A stretch of DNA of 48,904 nucleotides, taken from contig DVLJ01000120.1 of assembly GCA_018715565.1 (NCBI GenBank), forward strand, positions 1-48,904, in the 5' to 3' direction. Under the pieces are notes generated by a model. It saw nothing but the letters and a program-made list of their open reading frames with translations. It made no database searches and was not told where the DNA came from. How positions within the stretch are numbered: the first letter of the stretch is position 1; every line of letters starts with the position of its first letter. The position numbers were made by a program, and so were the translations under genes. This stretch comes from Candidatus Ventrimonas merdavium. GTDB taxonomy: Bacteria; Bacillota; Clostridia; Lachnospirales; Lachnospiraceae. Shown here piece by piece: positions 9,777 through 18,467 of the stretch.

Positions 9777-9803
9777 TTTACGCCGTTGGCAGTTCGGCGT
9801 AAA
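9777..9803 (+). other. Intercistronic hairpin between livF and livK
   Basis: Perfect inverted repeat TTTACGCCG-TTGGCAGTT-CGGCGTAAA with no T-run after it. Confidence 0.7.
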
Positions 9804-9833
9804 GATAGAGAGTCAATCAAAAGGAGGATGATT

Positions 9834-11192
9834 ATGAAACTGAAAAAATTTGCTTCTATTTTATGCGCAGCTGCAGTCACCATGTCTGCACTGGCAGGAT
9901 GCTCCACCAGCACCGGCGGCGACGCTGCTACCACGGCGGCTCCGGCGGCAGCTGAGACCCAGGCACCGGCAGCGGATGCGGGCGGTGAAACGGAAGCCGC
10001 AGCCGGCGAGGAACTGACCGGCGAGCCTATTAAGATCGGTACGATCTACGCCATGTCCGGCGGATCCGCAGCCATCGGCACCAACATCCTGCGCGGCATC
10101 GATTTCGCCGTGGAGGAGATCAACGCAGCCGGCGGCATTGACGGCCGTCCCCTGGAAGTAGTGCGCGGCGACCATGCCGGCGACGCTGCGACCGGAAGAT
10201 CGGAGGCAGAGCGTCTGATCACCCAGGAGAACGTAGACGTGATGCTGGGCTGCCATATGTCCGTAGTGACCGAGGTTGTGGCTCAGGTGTGCCAGCAGTA
10301 CGGCGTTCCCATGATCACCGCCATCTCCACCCTGGACCGGCTGTCCAATGAGGAGCACAAGGATATGGATTACTTCTTCCGTCTGTGCCCGCTGAACTCC
10401 GTATATGTAGAAGATATGCTGCAGTATCTGAAGGATTCCGAGGAGCAGACCGGCGAGCCGATCAAGACCGTAGCGATCTTCACCGACCGTGCGGCCATCG
10501 GACAGGAGCTGATCCGCTGCGTAGAGCTGTTCAAGGATGAGTACGGCATTGAGCTGGTAGCGACCGTAGACTACACCAGCAACGCTACGGATCTGAGCGC
10601 ACAGGTGCTGGCCCTGAAACAGGCGAACCCGGATGCGATCCTCTGCGATTCCTACATCGGCGACGCCACCCTGTTCATCCAGACCTTAAAGGAGCAGAAC
10701 TACAGCCCGAAGATGATCGTTGCTAAGGCAAACGGCTTCACCGATCCGTCCTTCATCACCAACTTAGGCGCCATCGCCAACGGCGTTGCATCCGTAGTTG
10801 AATTCAACCCGGACCTGGTAAACGGCGTAGAGATCAATGAAGAATTCAAGGCAAAATTCGGCGTGGATATGAACGGTCACTCCGCAGAGTCCTACACCGC
10901 AGTATGGCTGTTCAAGACTGCTATCGAGAACGCTGGGAGCACCGACGGCGAAGCTGTGAAGAACGCGCTGGCCGAGCTGGATATCCAGGGCGAGTTCCCG
11001 GGCGGCCGCAAGATCATCCTGCCTTACGATCAGATCAAATTTGAGAACTACGATCTGGCCGGCGAAGCTCATTACAGAGACAACACCGCCGCTTCCGTTG
11101 CGATCGCTCAGATCCAGGACGGCGAGTGGAAGACCGTATGGCCGTTCGAGTTCACCGAGACCAAGATCGTGTACCCGGCTCCGCTGCAGTAA
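9834..11192 (+). CDS. livK: Branched-chain amino acid ABC transporter substrate-binding lipoprotein (LivK family, copy 1)
   Basis: AGGAGG RBS; lipobox SALAGCS; GEPIKIGTIYAMSGGSAAIGTNILRGIDFAVEEINAAGGI. Confidence 0.92.
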   Translation: MKLKKFASILCAAAVTMSALAGCSTSTGGDAATTAAPAAAETQAPAADAGGETEAAAGEELTGEPIKIGTIYAMSGGSAAIGTNILRGIDFAVEEINAAGGIDGRPLEVVRGDHAGDAATGRSEAERLITQENVDVMLGCHMSVVTEVVAQVCQQYGVPMITAISTLDRLSNEEHKDMDYFFRLCPLNSVYVEDMLQYLKDSEEQTGEPIKTVAIFTDRAAIGQELIRCVELFKDEYGIELVATVDYTSNATDLSAQVLALKQANPDAILCDSYIGDATLFIQTLKEQNYSPKMIVAKANGFTDPSFITNLGAIANGVASVVEFNPDLVNGVEINEEFKAKFGVDMNGHSAESYTAVWLFKTAIENAGSTDGEAVKNALAELDIQGEFPGGRKIILPYDQIKFENYDLAGEAHYRDNTAASVAIAQIQDGEWKTVWPFEFTETKIVYPAPLQ

Positions 11193-11234
11193 GCTGCCTG
11201 CCGTGTGCAAATGAAACGAACCTAACTGCTAGAG

Positions 11235-11268
11235 ATCAGCCTGCCGTATGCCGCGGCAGGCTGATTTT
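11235..11268 (+). terminator. Intrinsic terminator after livK copy 1
   Basis: ATCAGCCTGCCG-TATGCCG-CGGCAGGCTGAT-TTT. Confidence 0.85.
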
Positions 11269-11395
11269 GAACTATAACAGGCATGTCCGGCGTTCTGCAC
11301 GGGACGGGACAGGATACGGCCGGAAAAGGAATTTCCCCATAGAGGAAAAGTATGGTAAAATAACACGGACCCGGAAATGGGAAAGGAGCACTTGT

Positions 11396-12847
11396 ATGAA
11401 ACGGATGAGATGGACGGCGGCCGCCTGGCTCCTGGCAGTCTGCCTGAGCACAGGATGCCAGGCGCACAGGGGCCAGGGACAGCCCGCCGGGGCGGGAGCG
11501 GAGACGGTTGGAACGGAAACGGGGGCCAGCGCGGGAGCAGGGGCTGGGACGAGCCCCAGCGGGGGAGCAGCGGCCGGGACAGAGAACGCCCCAGGCGCGG
11601 GCGCGGGAGTAGGCGCATCCGCTCAGCCGGAAGGAAGCCAGCCGGAAGGAAGTCAGCCGGGCGAAACCCGGCCCGAGCTGACCGGCGAGCCGATCCGGAT
11701 CGGGGCGATCTATGCGCTAAGCGGCAACAATGCGGCCATCGGCACCAATATCCTGCGGGGCATCGATCTTGCGGTGGAGGATATCAATCAGTCCGGCGGG
11801 GTGAACGGGCGTCCTATTGAGATCATCCGGGGAGATACCCAGGGGGATCCCGCGGTGGGAAAGGCGTTGGCAGAGGAGCTGATCACCAAGGAACAGGTCC
11901 ACGCCATCGTGGGCTGCCATCAGAGCACTCTGACGGAGACGGTTGCCCAGGTATGTGAAGAATACCACATCCCCATGATCACTGCTATTTCCACAGTGGA
12001 CAGCATCACTGCCCATCATTATGAATATGCGTTCCGCTTATGCCCCATGAATTCTCTTTACCTGGAAAACATGTTCATGTATATGCGGGATCAGGCGGAG
12101 AAGACCGGACACAAGGTCAAGACCATCGCGGTGTTTGCGGACAACAGCATGATCGGCCAGGAGGCGATCCGCTGTGCCAGGATCTACGCGCCTCAGTATG
12201 GGATGGAGATCGTAACGGAGATCCAGTACGGACAGGGGGCGGCGGACCTGACCAAGGAGATCCGGGAGCTGAAGGAAGCGGATGCGGACGCAGTCCTGGC
12301 AGAAAGCTACGTGTCCGATGCGATCCTGCTGATGAAGACCATGAAAGCGCTGGATTACCAGCCGCCGATCCTGATCGCCAAGGCCAACGGATTCGCCGAC
12401 CCCAGCTTTATCCCCGGAGTGGAAGGCATTTCCAATGGGGTGACCTCGGTGGTGGAGTGGAATCCGGACCTGACAAAGGGACAGGATACGAACCGCAGGT
12501 TTAAGGAGATTTTCGGCATCGATATGAATGGGCATTCGGCGGAGGCTTATACGGCCATCTGGACATTGAAAACGGCATTTGAGGAGGCCGGCTCCGACGA
12601 CGGGGAGGCGGTGAAGGATGCTCTGGCGGCGCTGGACATCCAGGGCAGCTTTCCCGGCGGGCCGGAGATCATCCTGCCCTATGACCGGATCAAATTTGAA
12701 AACCATGTATTTAACGGGAGCATGTACACCAACGACAATATCTACGCTTCCGTGGCCATCGCCCAGATCCAGGACGGGGAGTATAAGACGGTCTGGCCGT
12801 TTGAATACTCCAGCCAGGAGATCGTCTATCCTCCGGCATACGACTAG
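11396..12847 (+). CDS. LivK-family substrate-binding lipoprotein, copy 2, with low-complexity Ala/Gly/Gln/Pro linker
   Basis: Lipobox LSTGCQ; long colinear similarity to the 9834-11192 product (GEPIRIGAIYALSGNNAAIGTNILRGIDLAVEDINQSGGVNGRP...). Confidence 0.9.
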   Translation: MKRMRWTAAAWLLAVCLSTGCQAHRGQGQPAGAGAETVGTETGASAGAGAGTSPSGGAAAGTENAPGAGAGVGASAQPEGSQPEGSQPGETRPELTGEPIRIGAIYALSGNNAAIGTNILRGIDLAVEDINQSGGVNGRPIEIIRGDTQGDPAVGKALAEELITKEQVHAIVGCHQSTLTETVAQVCEEYHIPMITAISTVDSITAHHYEYAFRLCPMNSLYLENMFMYMRDQAEKTGHKVKTIAVFADNSMIGQEAIRCARIYAPQYGMEIVTEIQYGQGAADLTKEIRELKEADADAVLAESYVSDAILLMKTMKALDYQPPILIAKANGFADPSFIPGVEGISNGVTSVVEWNPDLTKGQDTNRRFKEIFGIDMNGHSAEAYTAIWTLKTAFEEAGSDDGEAVKDALAALDIQGSFPGGPEIILPYDRIKFENHVFNGSMYTNDNIYASVAIAQIQDGEYKTVWPFEYSSQEIVYPPAYD

Positions 12848-13027
12848 GCGCCGTTAGGCTCCGCCCGGTCAGGAATCGGTCAGGGCTGGTATAGCCGGCA
12901 GATGCAGGACCGCAGCAGGATATGGACGAGAATATGGACGGGAAATGCGGTTTCTGCTTGAATCCTCTGCTTCCATGGCGTACAATAGAAAAAGGACTGC
13001 GGCGGACAGCCGGCTCAAACGGCGGCT

Positions 13028-13102
13028 GGAAACGCAGCGGTCGGAAACGCAGCGGTCGGGAACGCCGCAGCCGGAGAAACGGCGGCCGGAGAAACGGCAG
13101 CC
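13028..13102 (+). repeat. 15-bp tandem repeat, five contiguous units
   Basis: GGAAACGCAGCGGTC x2, GGGAACGCCGCAGCC, GGAGAAACGGCGGCC, GGAGAAACGGCAGCC. Confidence 0.9.
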
Positions 13103-13129
13103 AGGCAGCGGCAGATCAGAAAAAGGCAG

Positions 13130-14200
13130 ATGGATAAAAGGATGCAGACAAAACTGGTAAAAATCAAAGATTCGGAAAATATAAAAGACGAGGAGCTATC
13201 CGAGGCGGCCCGGATCCTGCGGGAGGGCGGCTTAGTGGCATTCCCCACGGAGACGGTGTACGGCCTGGGAGCCAACGCCTTAAACGAGGACGCGGCGAAA
13301 AAGATCTACGCGGCGAAGGGACGTCCCTCGGACAATCCCCTGATCGCCCACATTTCCTGTATGGAAGAATTGGAGCCTCTGGTGGCAGAGATCCCGGAGG
13401 CGGGGCGGAAGCTGGCGGAGGCGTACTGGCCGGGGCCGCTGACCATGGTATTTCCCAAAAGCTCCATTGTTCCTTACGGGACGACCGGGGGGCTGGATAC
13501 GGTGGCAGTGCGGATGCCGAAGGACCCGGTGGCGAACCGGCTGATCGCCCTGGCGGGAGTGCCGGTGGCGGCGCCCAGCGCCAATACCTCGGGGCGGCCC
13601 AGCCCTACCACGGCTCAGCATGTGTGGCAGGACATGGAAGGCAAGATCGAGATGATCTTAGACGGCGGCCCGGTGGGGATCGGCGTGGAGTCCACCATCG
13701 TGGATGTGTCCGGTCCGGTGCCTACCCTGCTGCGGCCCGGAGCGGTGACGATGGAGATGCTGCGGGCGACGGTGGGAGAGGTGGAGACTGATCCGGCCCT
13801 GTTGGGACCGCCAGGAGCGGATTTCCGGCCCAAGGCGCCGGGGATGAAGTACCGGCATTACGCCCCCCACGCGGAACTGACCCTGCTGGAGGGACCTTTG
13901 GAGGCCGTGGTTGGCCGCATCAATTTCCTGGCGAAGGAAAAGCTGGGACAGAAATACCGGGTGGGCGTCATCTGTACCGACGAAACCCGGGACCGCTACC
14001 GCTATGGAGAGATCCGCAGCGTGGGACAGCGGGCCCATGAGGAGACCATTGCCCACAATCTGTTCGCGGTGCTGCGGGAATTTGACGATCTGGATGTGGA
14101 TTACATTTATTCGGAGAGCTTTTCCAAGGACCATCTGGGCCAGGCGATCATGAACCGGCTGACCAAGGCGGCAGGCTACCACATCATGAAAGTGCAGTAA
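13130..14200 (+). CDS. ywlC: L-threonylcarbamoyladenylate synthase (Sua5/YwlC, two-domain form)
   Basis: GGLVAFPTETVYGLGANALNEDAAKKIYAAKGRPSDNPLIAHI plus C-terminal Sua5 domain (KAPGMKYRHYAPHAELTL). Confidence 0.94.
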   Translation: MDKRMQTKLVKIKDSENIKDEELSEAARILREGGLVAFPTETVYGLGANALNEDAAKKIYAAKGRPSDNPLIAHISCMEELEPLVAEIPEAGRKLAEAYWPGPLTMVFPKSSIVPYGTTGGLDTVAVRMPKDPVANRLIALAGVPVAAPSANTSGRPSPTTAQHVWQDMEGKIEMILDGGPVGIGVESTIVDVSGPVPTLLRPGAVTMEMLRATVGEVETDPALLGPPGADFRPKAPGMKYRHYAPHAELTLLEGPLEAVVGRINFLAKEKLGQKYRVGVICTDETRDRYRYGEIRSVGQRAHEETIAHNLFAVLREFDDLDVDYIYSESFSKDHLGQAIMNRLTKAAGYHIMKVQ

Positions 14201-14230
14201 GGGATGTTCCCGAGAAAAGGAGGATTTGCC

Positions 14231-14719
14231 ATGGAACGGAGAGACAAGATCAACTATTACCTGGATTTAGCGGACGTGGTGTCTAAGCGGGGAACGTGCC
14301 TGCGCCGGAATTACGGGGCGGTCATCGTGAAAAATGACGAGGTGATCTCCACCGGCTACGTGGGAGCGCCCAGGGGGCGGAAGAACTGCTCCGACTTAGG
14401 CGTGTGCATCCGCCAGAAGATGCAGGTGCCCCGGGGGGAGCGCTACGAGCTGTGCCGCAGCGTCCATGCGGAGGCCAACGCCATCATCAGCGCGGAGCGG
14501 GGGAAGATGATCGGCGCGTCCATGTACCTGTCCGGACGGGAAGTGGATACGGGCGCGTATATCAGTCATTCCAACAGCTGCTCCATGTGCAAGCGGATGA
14601 TCATCAACGCGGGGATCGAGACCGTCTATGTGCGGGACGACGAGGACCATTACCGGGTGATCCATGTCCAGGACTGGATCGACAACGACGAATCATTAGA
14701 CGGGGTATTTGGATATTGA
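14231..14719 (+). CDS. dCMP/deoxycytidylate deaminase family protein
   Basis: Zn motifs HAEAN and SCSMCKRMIINAGI; dCMP deaminase architecture. Confidence 0.9.
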   Translation: MERRDKINYYLDLADVVSKRGTCLRRNYGAVIVKNDEVISTGYVGAPRGRKNCSDLGVCIRQKMQVPRGERYELCRSVHAEANAIISAERGKMIGASMYLSGREVDTGAYISHSNSCSMCKRMIINAGIETVYVRDDEDHYRVIHVQDWIDNDESLDGVFGY

Positions 14720-14724
14720 GCGGG

Positions 14725-16644
14725 ATGAAATGGCTGCTGGCGGCAGTAAACGCCAAATATATTCATTCTAATCCGGGCGTGTACAGCTTAAAGCTGTACG
14801 CGGAGCATACGGAGGCGCGCCAAGGCGCGGCAGATGTTCAGGGGGACCTGGCTCCGGAAGGAGCGGGCCTCCCTTCTGTGCGTGTGGAGATCGGGGAATA
14901 TACGATCAACCATCAGATGGACCAGATCTTGGAGGATATCTACCGGCGGAAGCCGGATATCGTGGGATTTTCCTGTTACATCTGGAACATCGCCCCGGTG
15001 CTGGAGCTGGTGCGGGATCTGCACAAGATCCTGCCGGATACGGACATCTGGCTGGGCGGGCCGGAGGTCTCCTTCGACGCGCCGGAGCTTTTGGCCCGGG
15101 AGCCGGAGGTGCTGGGAGTGATGAAAGGGGAAGGAGAGGAGACCTTCGCCCAGCTGGTGGGATGCTACCGGGAGCTGGGGATGACGGTGCGGGCCGGAAG
15201 CAGGCAGCAGGGACGGGATGAGGGGGGCGGGACGACTGGGATGGCCAGGATGACCGGGACGGCTGAGACGACCGAGACGGTCGAGATCCCCCAGAACTTA
15301 GCCAGCTTTTTCGCCCGTCTGTCCCACCTCTCCGGCCTTGCCTGGCGGCAGCCGGACAGAACTATCTGCGACCGGCCGGTGCGCCCGGTGATGGATATGA
15401 GCCGGATCCCGTTCCTTTACCCGGAGACGGAGGGCTTTGAGAACCGGATCCTGTATTACGAAAGCAGTCGGGGCTGCCCCTTTTCCTGCAGCTATTGCCT
15501 TTCCTCCATTGACAAAACGGTGCGGTTCCGGGATCTGGAGCTGGTGGAGCGGGAGCTGGACGTGTTCCTGAAGCGGAGGGTGCCCCAGGTGAAATTTGTG
15601 GACCGGACCTTTAACTGTAAGAAAAGCCATGCCATGGCCATCTGGAAGCATATCCTGGAGCATGACAACGGCATGACCAATTTCCATTTTGAGATCGCGG
15701 CGGATCTGCTGGACGAGGAGGAGCTGGAGCTTTTGGGACGGATGCGCCCAGGGCTGGTCCAGCTGGAGATCGGCGTGCAGAGCACGAACCCGCAGACCAT
15801 CCGGGAGATCCGCCGGGTGATGGATCTGGACAAGGTGCGGGCGGCGGTGGCCCGGGTGAACCGGGGGCACAACGTCCACCAGCATCTGGATCTGATAGCC
15901 GGGCTCCCCTACGAGGACCTGGCGTCCTTTGCCCGTTCCTTTAACGACGTATACGCCATGGAGCCGGAGCAGCTGCAGCTGGGATTTCTGAAGGTCCTGA
16001 AAGGCTCCCTGATGTATGAGAAAGCGGAGGAATACGGCCTGGCGTACCGGCAGACGCCTCCCTATGAGGTGCTGTCCACCCGCTGGCTGTCCTACGGGGA
16101 TGTGCTGCTGCTAAAGGGCGTGGAGCAGATGGTGGAGGTGTATTACAACAGCCGTCAGTTCTCCACAGTGCTCAAGCTGCTGGAAGCGGAGTTTTCCGAT
16201 CCGTTCACCATGTTCTGCCGGATGGCGGAGTATTACCGGGAGCGGGGGCTGGATGGGCTGAGCCACAGCCGCCTGGCCCGTTATGAGATCCTTTACGGAT
16301 GGATCGAGGAGCTTCTTGCGGAGCGGGGCGGCGGGACGGAGCCATCGGCTGCCCGGTCCATGAGCCCCTGGGAGGACGCCCTGATGCAGGATCTGTACCT
16401 GCGGGAAAATGCCAAAAGCCGCCCTGCCTTCGCTCCGGATCAGAGCCGGTACAAGGACCGGATCCGGGAGTTGGCGCCGGAGCTGCGGACCCTGGGTTCC
16501 CAGGTCCACGCAGAGGTCCTGCAGTCGGGCCAGATCCTGCTGTTCGACTACCGAAGGCGGGATCCCCTGAGCCGGAATGCGGCGGTGCGGGTCCTGGGGA
16601 CAGTGGGAGCAGGACCGGAGCCTGTGCAGGAGGACCAGGCCTAG
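14725..16644 (+). CDS. Cobalamin-binding-domain radical SAM protein (DUF4080 type)
   Basis: N-terminal B12-binding-like domain (MKWLLAAVNAKYIHSNPGVYSLK), radical SAM CPFSCSYC, C-terminal DUF4080-like region; ORF track N-terminus (14404) overextended. Confidence 0.88.
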   Translation: MKWLLAAVNAKYIHSNPGVYSLKLYAEHTEARQGAADVQGDLAPEGAGLPSVRVEIGEYTINHQMDQILEDIYRRKPDIVGFSCYIWNIAPVLELVRDLHKILPDTDIWLGGPEVSFDAPELLAREPEVLGVMKGEGEETFAQLVGCYRELGMTVRAGSRQQGRDEGGGTTGMARMTGTAETTETVEIPQNLASFFARLSHLSGLAWRQPDRTICDRPVRPVMDMSRIPFLYPETEGFENRILYYESSRGCPFSCSYCLSSIDKTVRFRDLELVERELDVFLKRRVPQVKFVDRTFNCKKSHAMAIWKHILEHDNGMTNFHFEIAADLLDEEELELLGRMRPGLVQLEIGVQSTNPQTIREIRRVMDLDKVRAAVARVNRGHNVHQHLDLIAGLPYEDLASFARSFNDVYAMEPEQLQLGFLKVLKGSLMYEKAEEYGLAYRQTPPYEVLSTRWLSYGDVLLLKGVEQMVEVYYNSRQFSTVLKLLEAEFSDPFTMFCRMAEYYRERGLDGLSHSRLARYEILYGWIEELLAERGGGTEPSAARSMSPWEDALMQDLYLRENAKSRPAFAPDQSRYKDRIRELAPELRTLGSQVHAEVLQSGQILLFDYRRRDPLSRNAAVRVLGTVGAGPEPVQEDQA

Positions 16645-16650
16645 CGGATT

Positions 16651-16692
16651 GTAGGGCGCGGATCGTAGGGTGCGGATCGAACGGCGCGGATC
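16651..16692 (+). repeat. 14-bp tandem repeat, three units, in sua5-deaminase-radicalSAM / nth junction
   Basis: GTAGGGCGCGGATC, GTAGGGTGCGGATC, GAACGGCGCGGATC followed by GAACGGATG. Confidence 0.9.
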
Positions 16693-16756
16693 GAACGGAT
16701 GCCGCCTGATTAAGCGTGAATCCGGGAGACATCGAAAGGACAAGAGGAGGACCATC

Positions 16757-17407
16757 ATGGCAAAACGAGAGACCAAAGCAGAGCGGGAGGCGCGGGTAGC
16801 CCGGATCCTGGCCGCTATGAATCAGGAATACGGCACGGAATACCGCTGCTATCTGAACCACGAAACCCCATGGCAGCTGCTGATCGCGGTGATCTTAAGC
16901 GCCCAGTGCACGGATGCCCGGGTGAATATCGTCACCGCGGATCTGTTCCAAAAATACGACAGCGTAGAGAAATTTGCCGCTGCCGACATCCGGGAGCTGG
17001 AGCAGGACATCCATTCCATCGGATTCTATCATATGAAAGCGAAAAATATCATTTCCTGCTGCCGGACGCTGATGGAACAGTACGGCGGGGAGGTGCCCCG
17101 GACCATCGAGGAGCTGACTGCTCTGGCCGGGGTGGGCCGGAAAACGGCCAATGTGATCCGGGGAAATATCTACAACGAGCCCAGCATCGTGGTGGACACC
17201 CATGTAAAGCGGATCTCCCGGAAGCTGGGACTGACAAAAGAGGAGGACCCGGAGAAGATCGAGTATGCCTTGATGAAGGTCCTTCCCAGGGATCACTGGA
17301 TCCTGTGGAACATCCACGTGATCACCCTGGGCCGGACGATCTGTACGGCCCGCAGTCCCAAGTGCGGGGAGTGCTTCCTGCGGAAGGACTGTCCGTCGGC
17401 GCTGTGA
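16757..17407 (+). CDS. nth: Endonuclease III
   Basis: HhH-GPD ELTALAGVGRKTANVI, VVDTHVKRISRKLG, C-terminal FeS cysteines CTARSPKCGECFLRKDC. Confidence 0.95.
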   Translation: MAKRETKAEREARVARILAAMNQEYGTEYRCYLNHETPWQLLIAVILSAQCTDARVNIVTADLFQKYDSVEKFAAADIRELEQDIHSIGFYHMKAKNIISCCRTLMEQYGGEVPRTIEELTALAGVGRKTANVIRGNIYNEPSIVVDTHVKRISRKLGLTKEEDPEKIEYALMKVLPRDHWILWNIHVITLGRTICTARSPKCGECFLRKDCPSAL

Positions 17408-17455
17408 CAGCGGTCTCGAAAGCGGCCTCAGAACGATAGGAAGGAAATCAGCAGC

Positions 17456-18328
17456 ATGGAGCATAGGGCAGAATATAGGGAACATAGAGCAGAGCATATG
17501 GAACAGATGGAGCACAGAGCAGGGCATGCGGAGCAGATGGAGCACAGGGCAGAGCCTGCGGAGCAGAGCCGGACGGTCCCCCCGCAGGCCCAAAGCTATA
17601 TCGCAGTAGACTTAGAGACGACCGGTCTGAACCCGAAGCTGGATAAGATCATCGAGATCGGGGCCATCCGGGTGGAGCAGGGACAGGAAATGGCCCGGTT
17701 CCACACCATGGTGAATCCCCGCCGTCCGCTGGAGGAGCGGGTGACCGCCCTTACGGGGATCACGGACCAGATGGTGGAGAATGCCCCGGACATTGGGGAT
17801 ATCATCCCCGGACTGGTGGATTTTTGTGGAAATCTCCCTCTTCTGGGGCACCATATCATCTTTGACTACAGCTTTTTAAAACGGGCGGCGGTAAATGAGC
17901 GGCTGGGATTTGAGCGGAGCGGGATCGATACCCTGAAGCTGTGCCGCCGGTGGATGCCCCCGGAGGAAAAGAAGAATCTGGAAGCGGCCTGCGCCTGGTT
18001 CGGGATCCTGCGGGAGTCTGCCCACCGGGCGCTGTCCGACGCCCGGGACGCTCACCGGCTGTATCAGGCCCTGGCCGAGCGCTGGGGGGAGGCGGAGCCG
18101 GAGACATTTGCCCCGAAACCCTTGATCTACAAGGTGAAAAGGGAGCAGCCCGCGTCGAAAAAGCAAAAAGAGGACTTGCGGTATTTACTAAAATATCATA
18201 AAATAGATTTACCTGTGCAGATTGACTTCCTAAGCCGGAATGAGGTATCCCGGCTGACGGACAAGATCATCTCACAGTATGGAAGGATCAGGACAGCCGG
18301 TTTCCGGCAGCAGATTGAAAAGAGGTGA
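17456..18328 (+). CDS. DnaQ-like 3'-5' exonuclease (PolC/epsilon-type) with repetitive N-terminal extension
   Basis: YIAVDLETTGLNPKLDKIIEIGAI, HHIIFDYSFLKRA, HRALSDARDAHRLYQ exonuclease motifs; first ~45 aa are MEHRAEYREHRAEHMEQMEHRAGHAEQ repeats. Confidence 0.88.
   Translation: MEHRAEYREHRAEHMEQMEHRAGHAEQMEHRAEPAEQSRTVPPQAQSYIAVDLETTGLNPKLDKIIEIGAIRVEQGQEMARFHTMVNPRRPLEERVTALTGITDQMVENAPDIGDIIPGLVDFCGNLPLLGHHIIFDYSFLKRAAVNERLGFERSGIDTLKLCRRWMPPEEKKNLEAACAWFGILRESAHRALSDARDAHRLYQALAERWGEAEPETFAPKPLIYKVKREQPASKKQKEDLRYLLKYHKIDLPVQIDFLSRNEVSRLTDKIISQYGRIRTAGFRQQIEKR
17471..17560 (+). repeat. 30-bp in-frame tandem repeat, about three units
   Basis: 17501-17530 GAACAGATGGAGCACAGAGCAGGGCATGCG and 17531-17560 GAGCAGATGGAGCACAGGGCAGAGCCTGCG nearly identical; a more diverged copy precedes them. 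Confidence 0.85.
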
Positions 18329-18335
18329 ATTCACG

Positions 18336-18443
18336 ATGATGAATATGAATAATAATAAGACCAGAAGGATCGTTGTTACGGTCGTAGCAGTGATCCTGGT
18401 GCTGGCGATGGTCGTGCCGACGGCATTATCGCTGCTGATGTAA
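18336..18443 (+). CDS. Single-TM microprotein, 35 aa
   Basis: AGAGGTG RBS; translation MMNMNNNKTRRIVVTVVAVILVLAMVVPTALSLLM; below ORF-track cutoff. Confidence 0.7.
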   Translation: MMNMNNNKTRRIVVTVVAVILVLAMVVPTALSLLM

Positions 18444-18467
18444 GTGAGGAGTTTAAGGGAGTTTGTT

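Noticed and set aside
13028-13102. Possible CRISPR array
   Set aside because: Units are contiguous 15-mers without spacers; no cas genes in the window
14404-14724. N-terminal 107 residues of the 746-aa ORF
   Set aside because: Overlaps the dCMP deaminase gene in another frame; the DUF4080/B12 protein begins naturally at 14725
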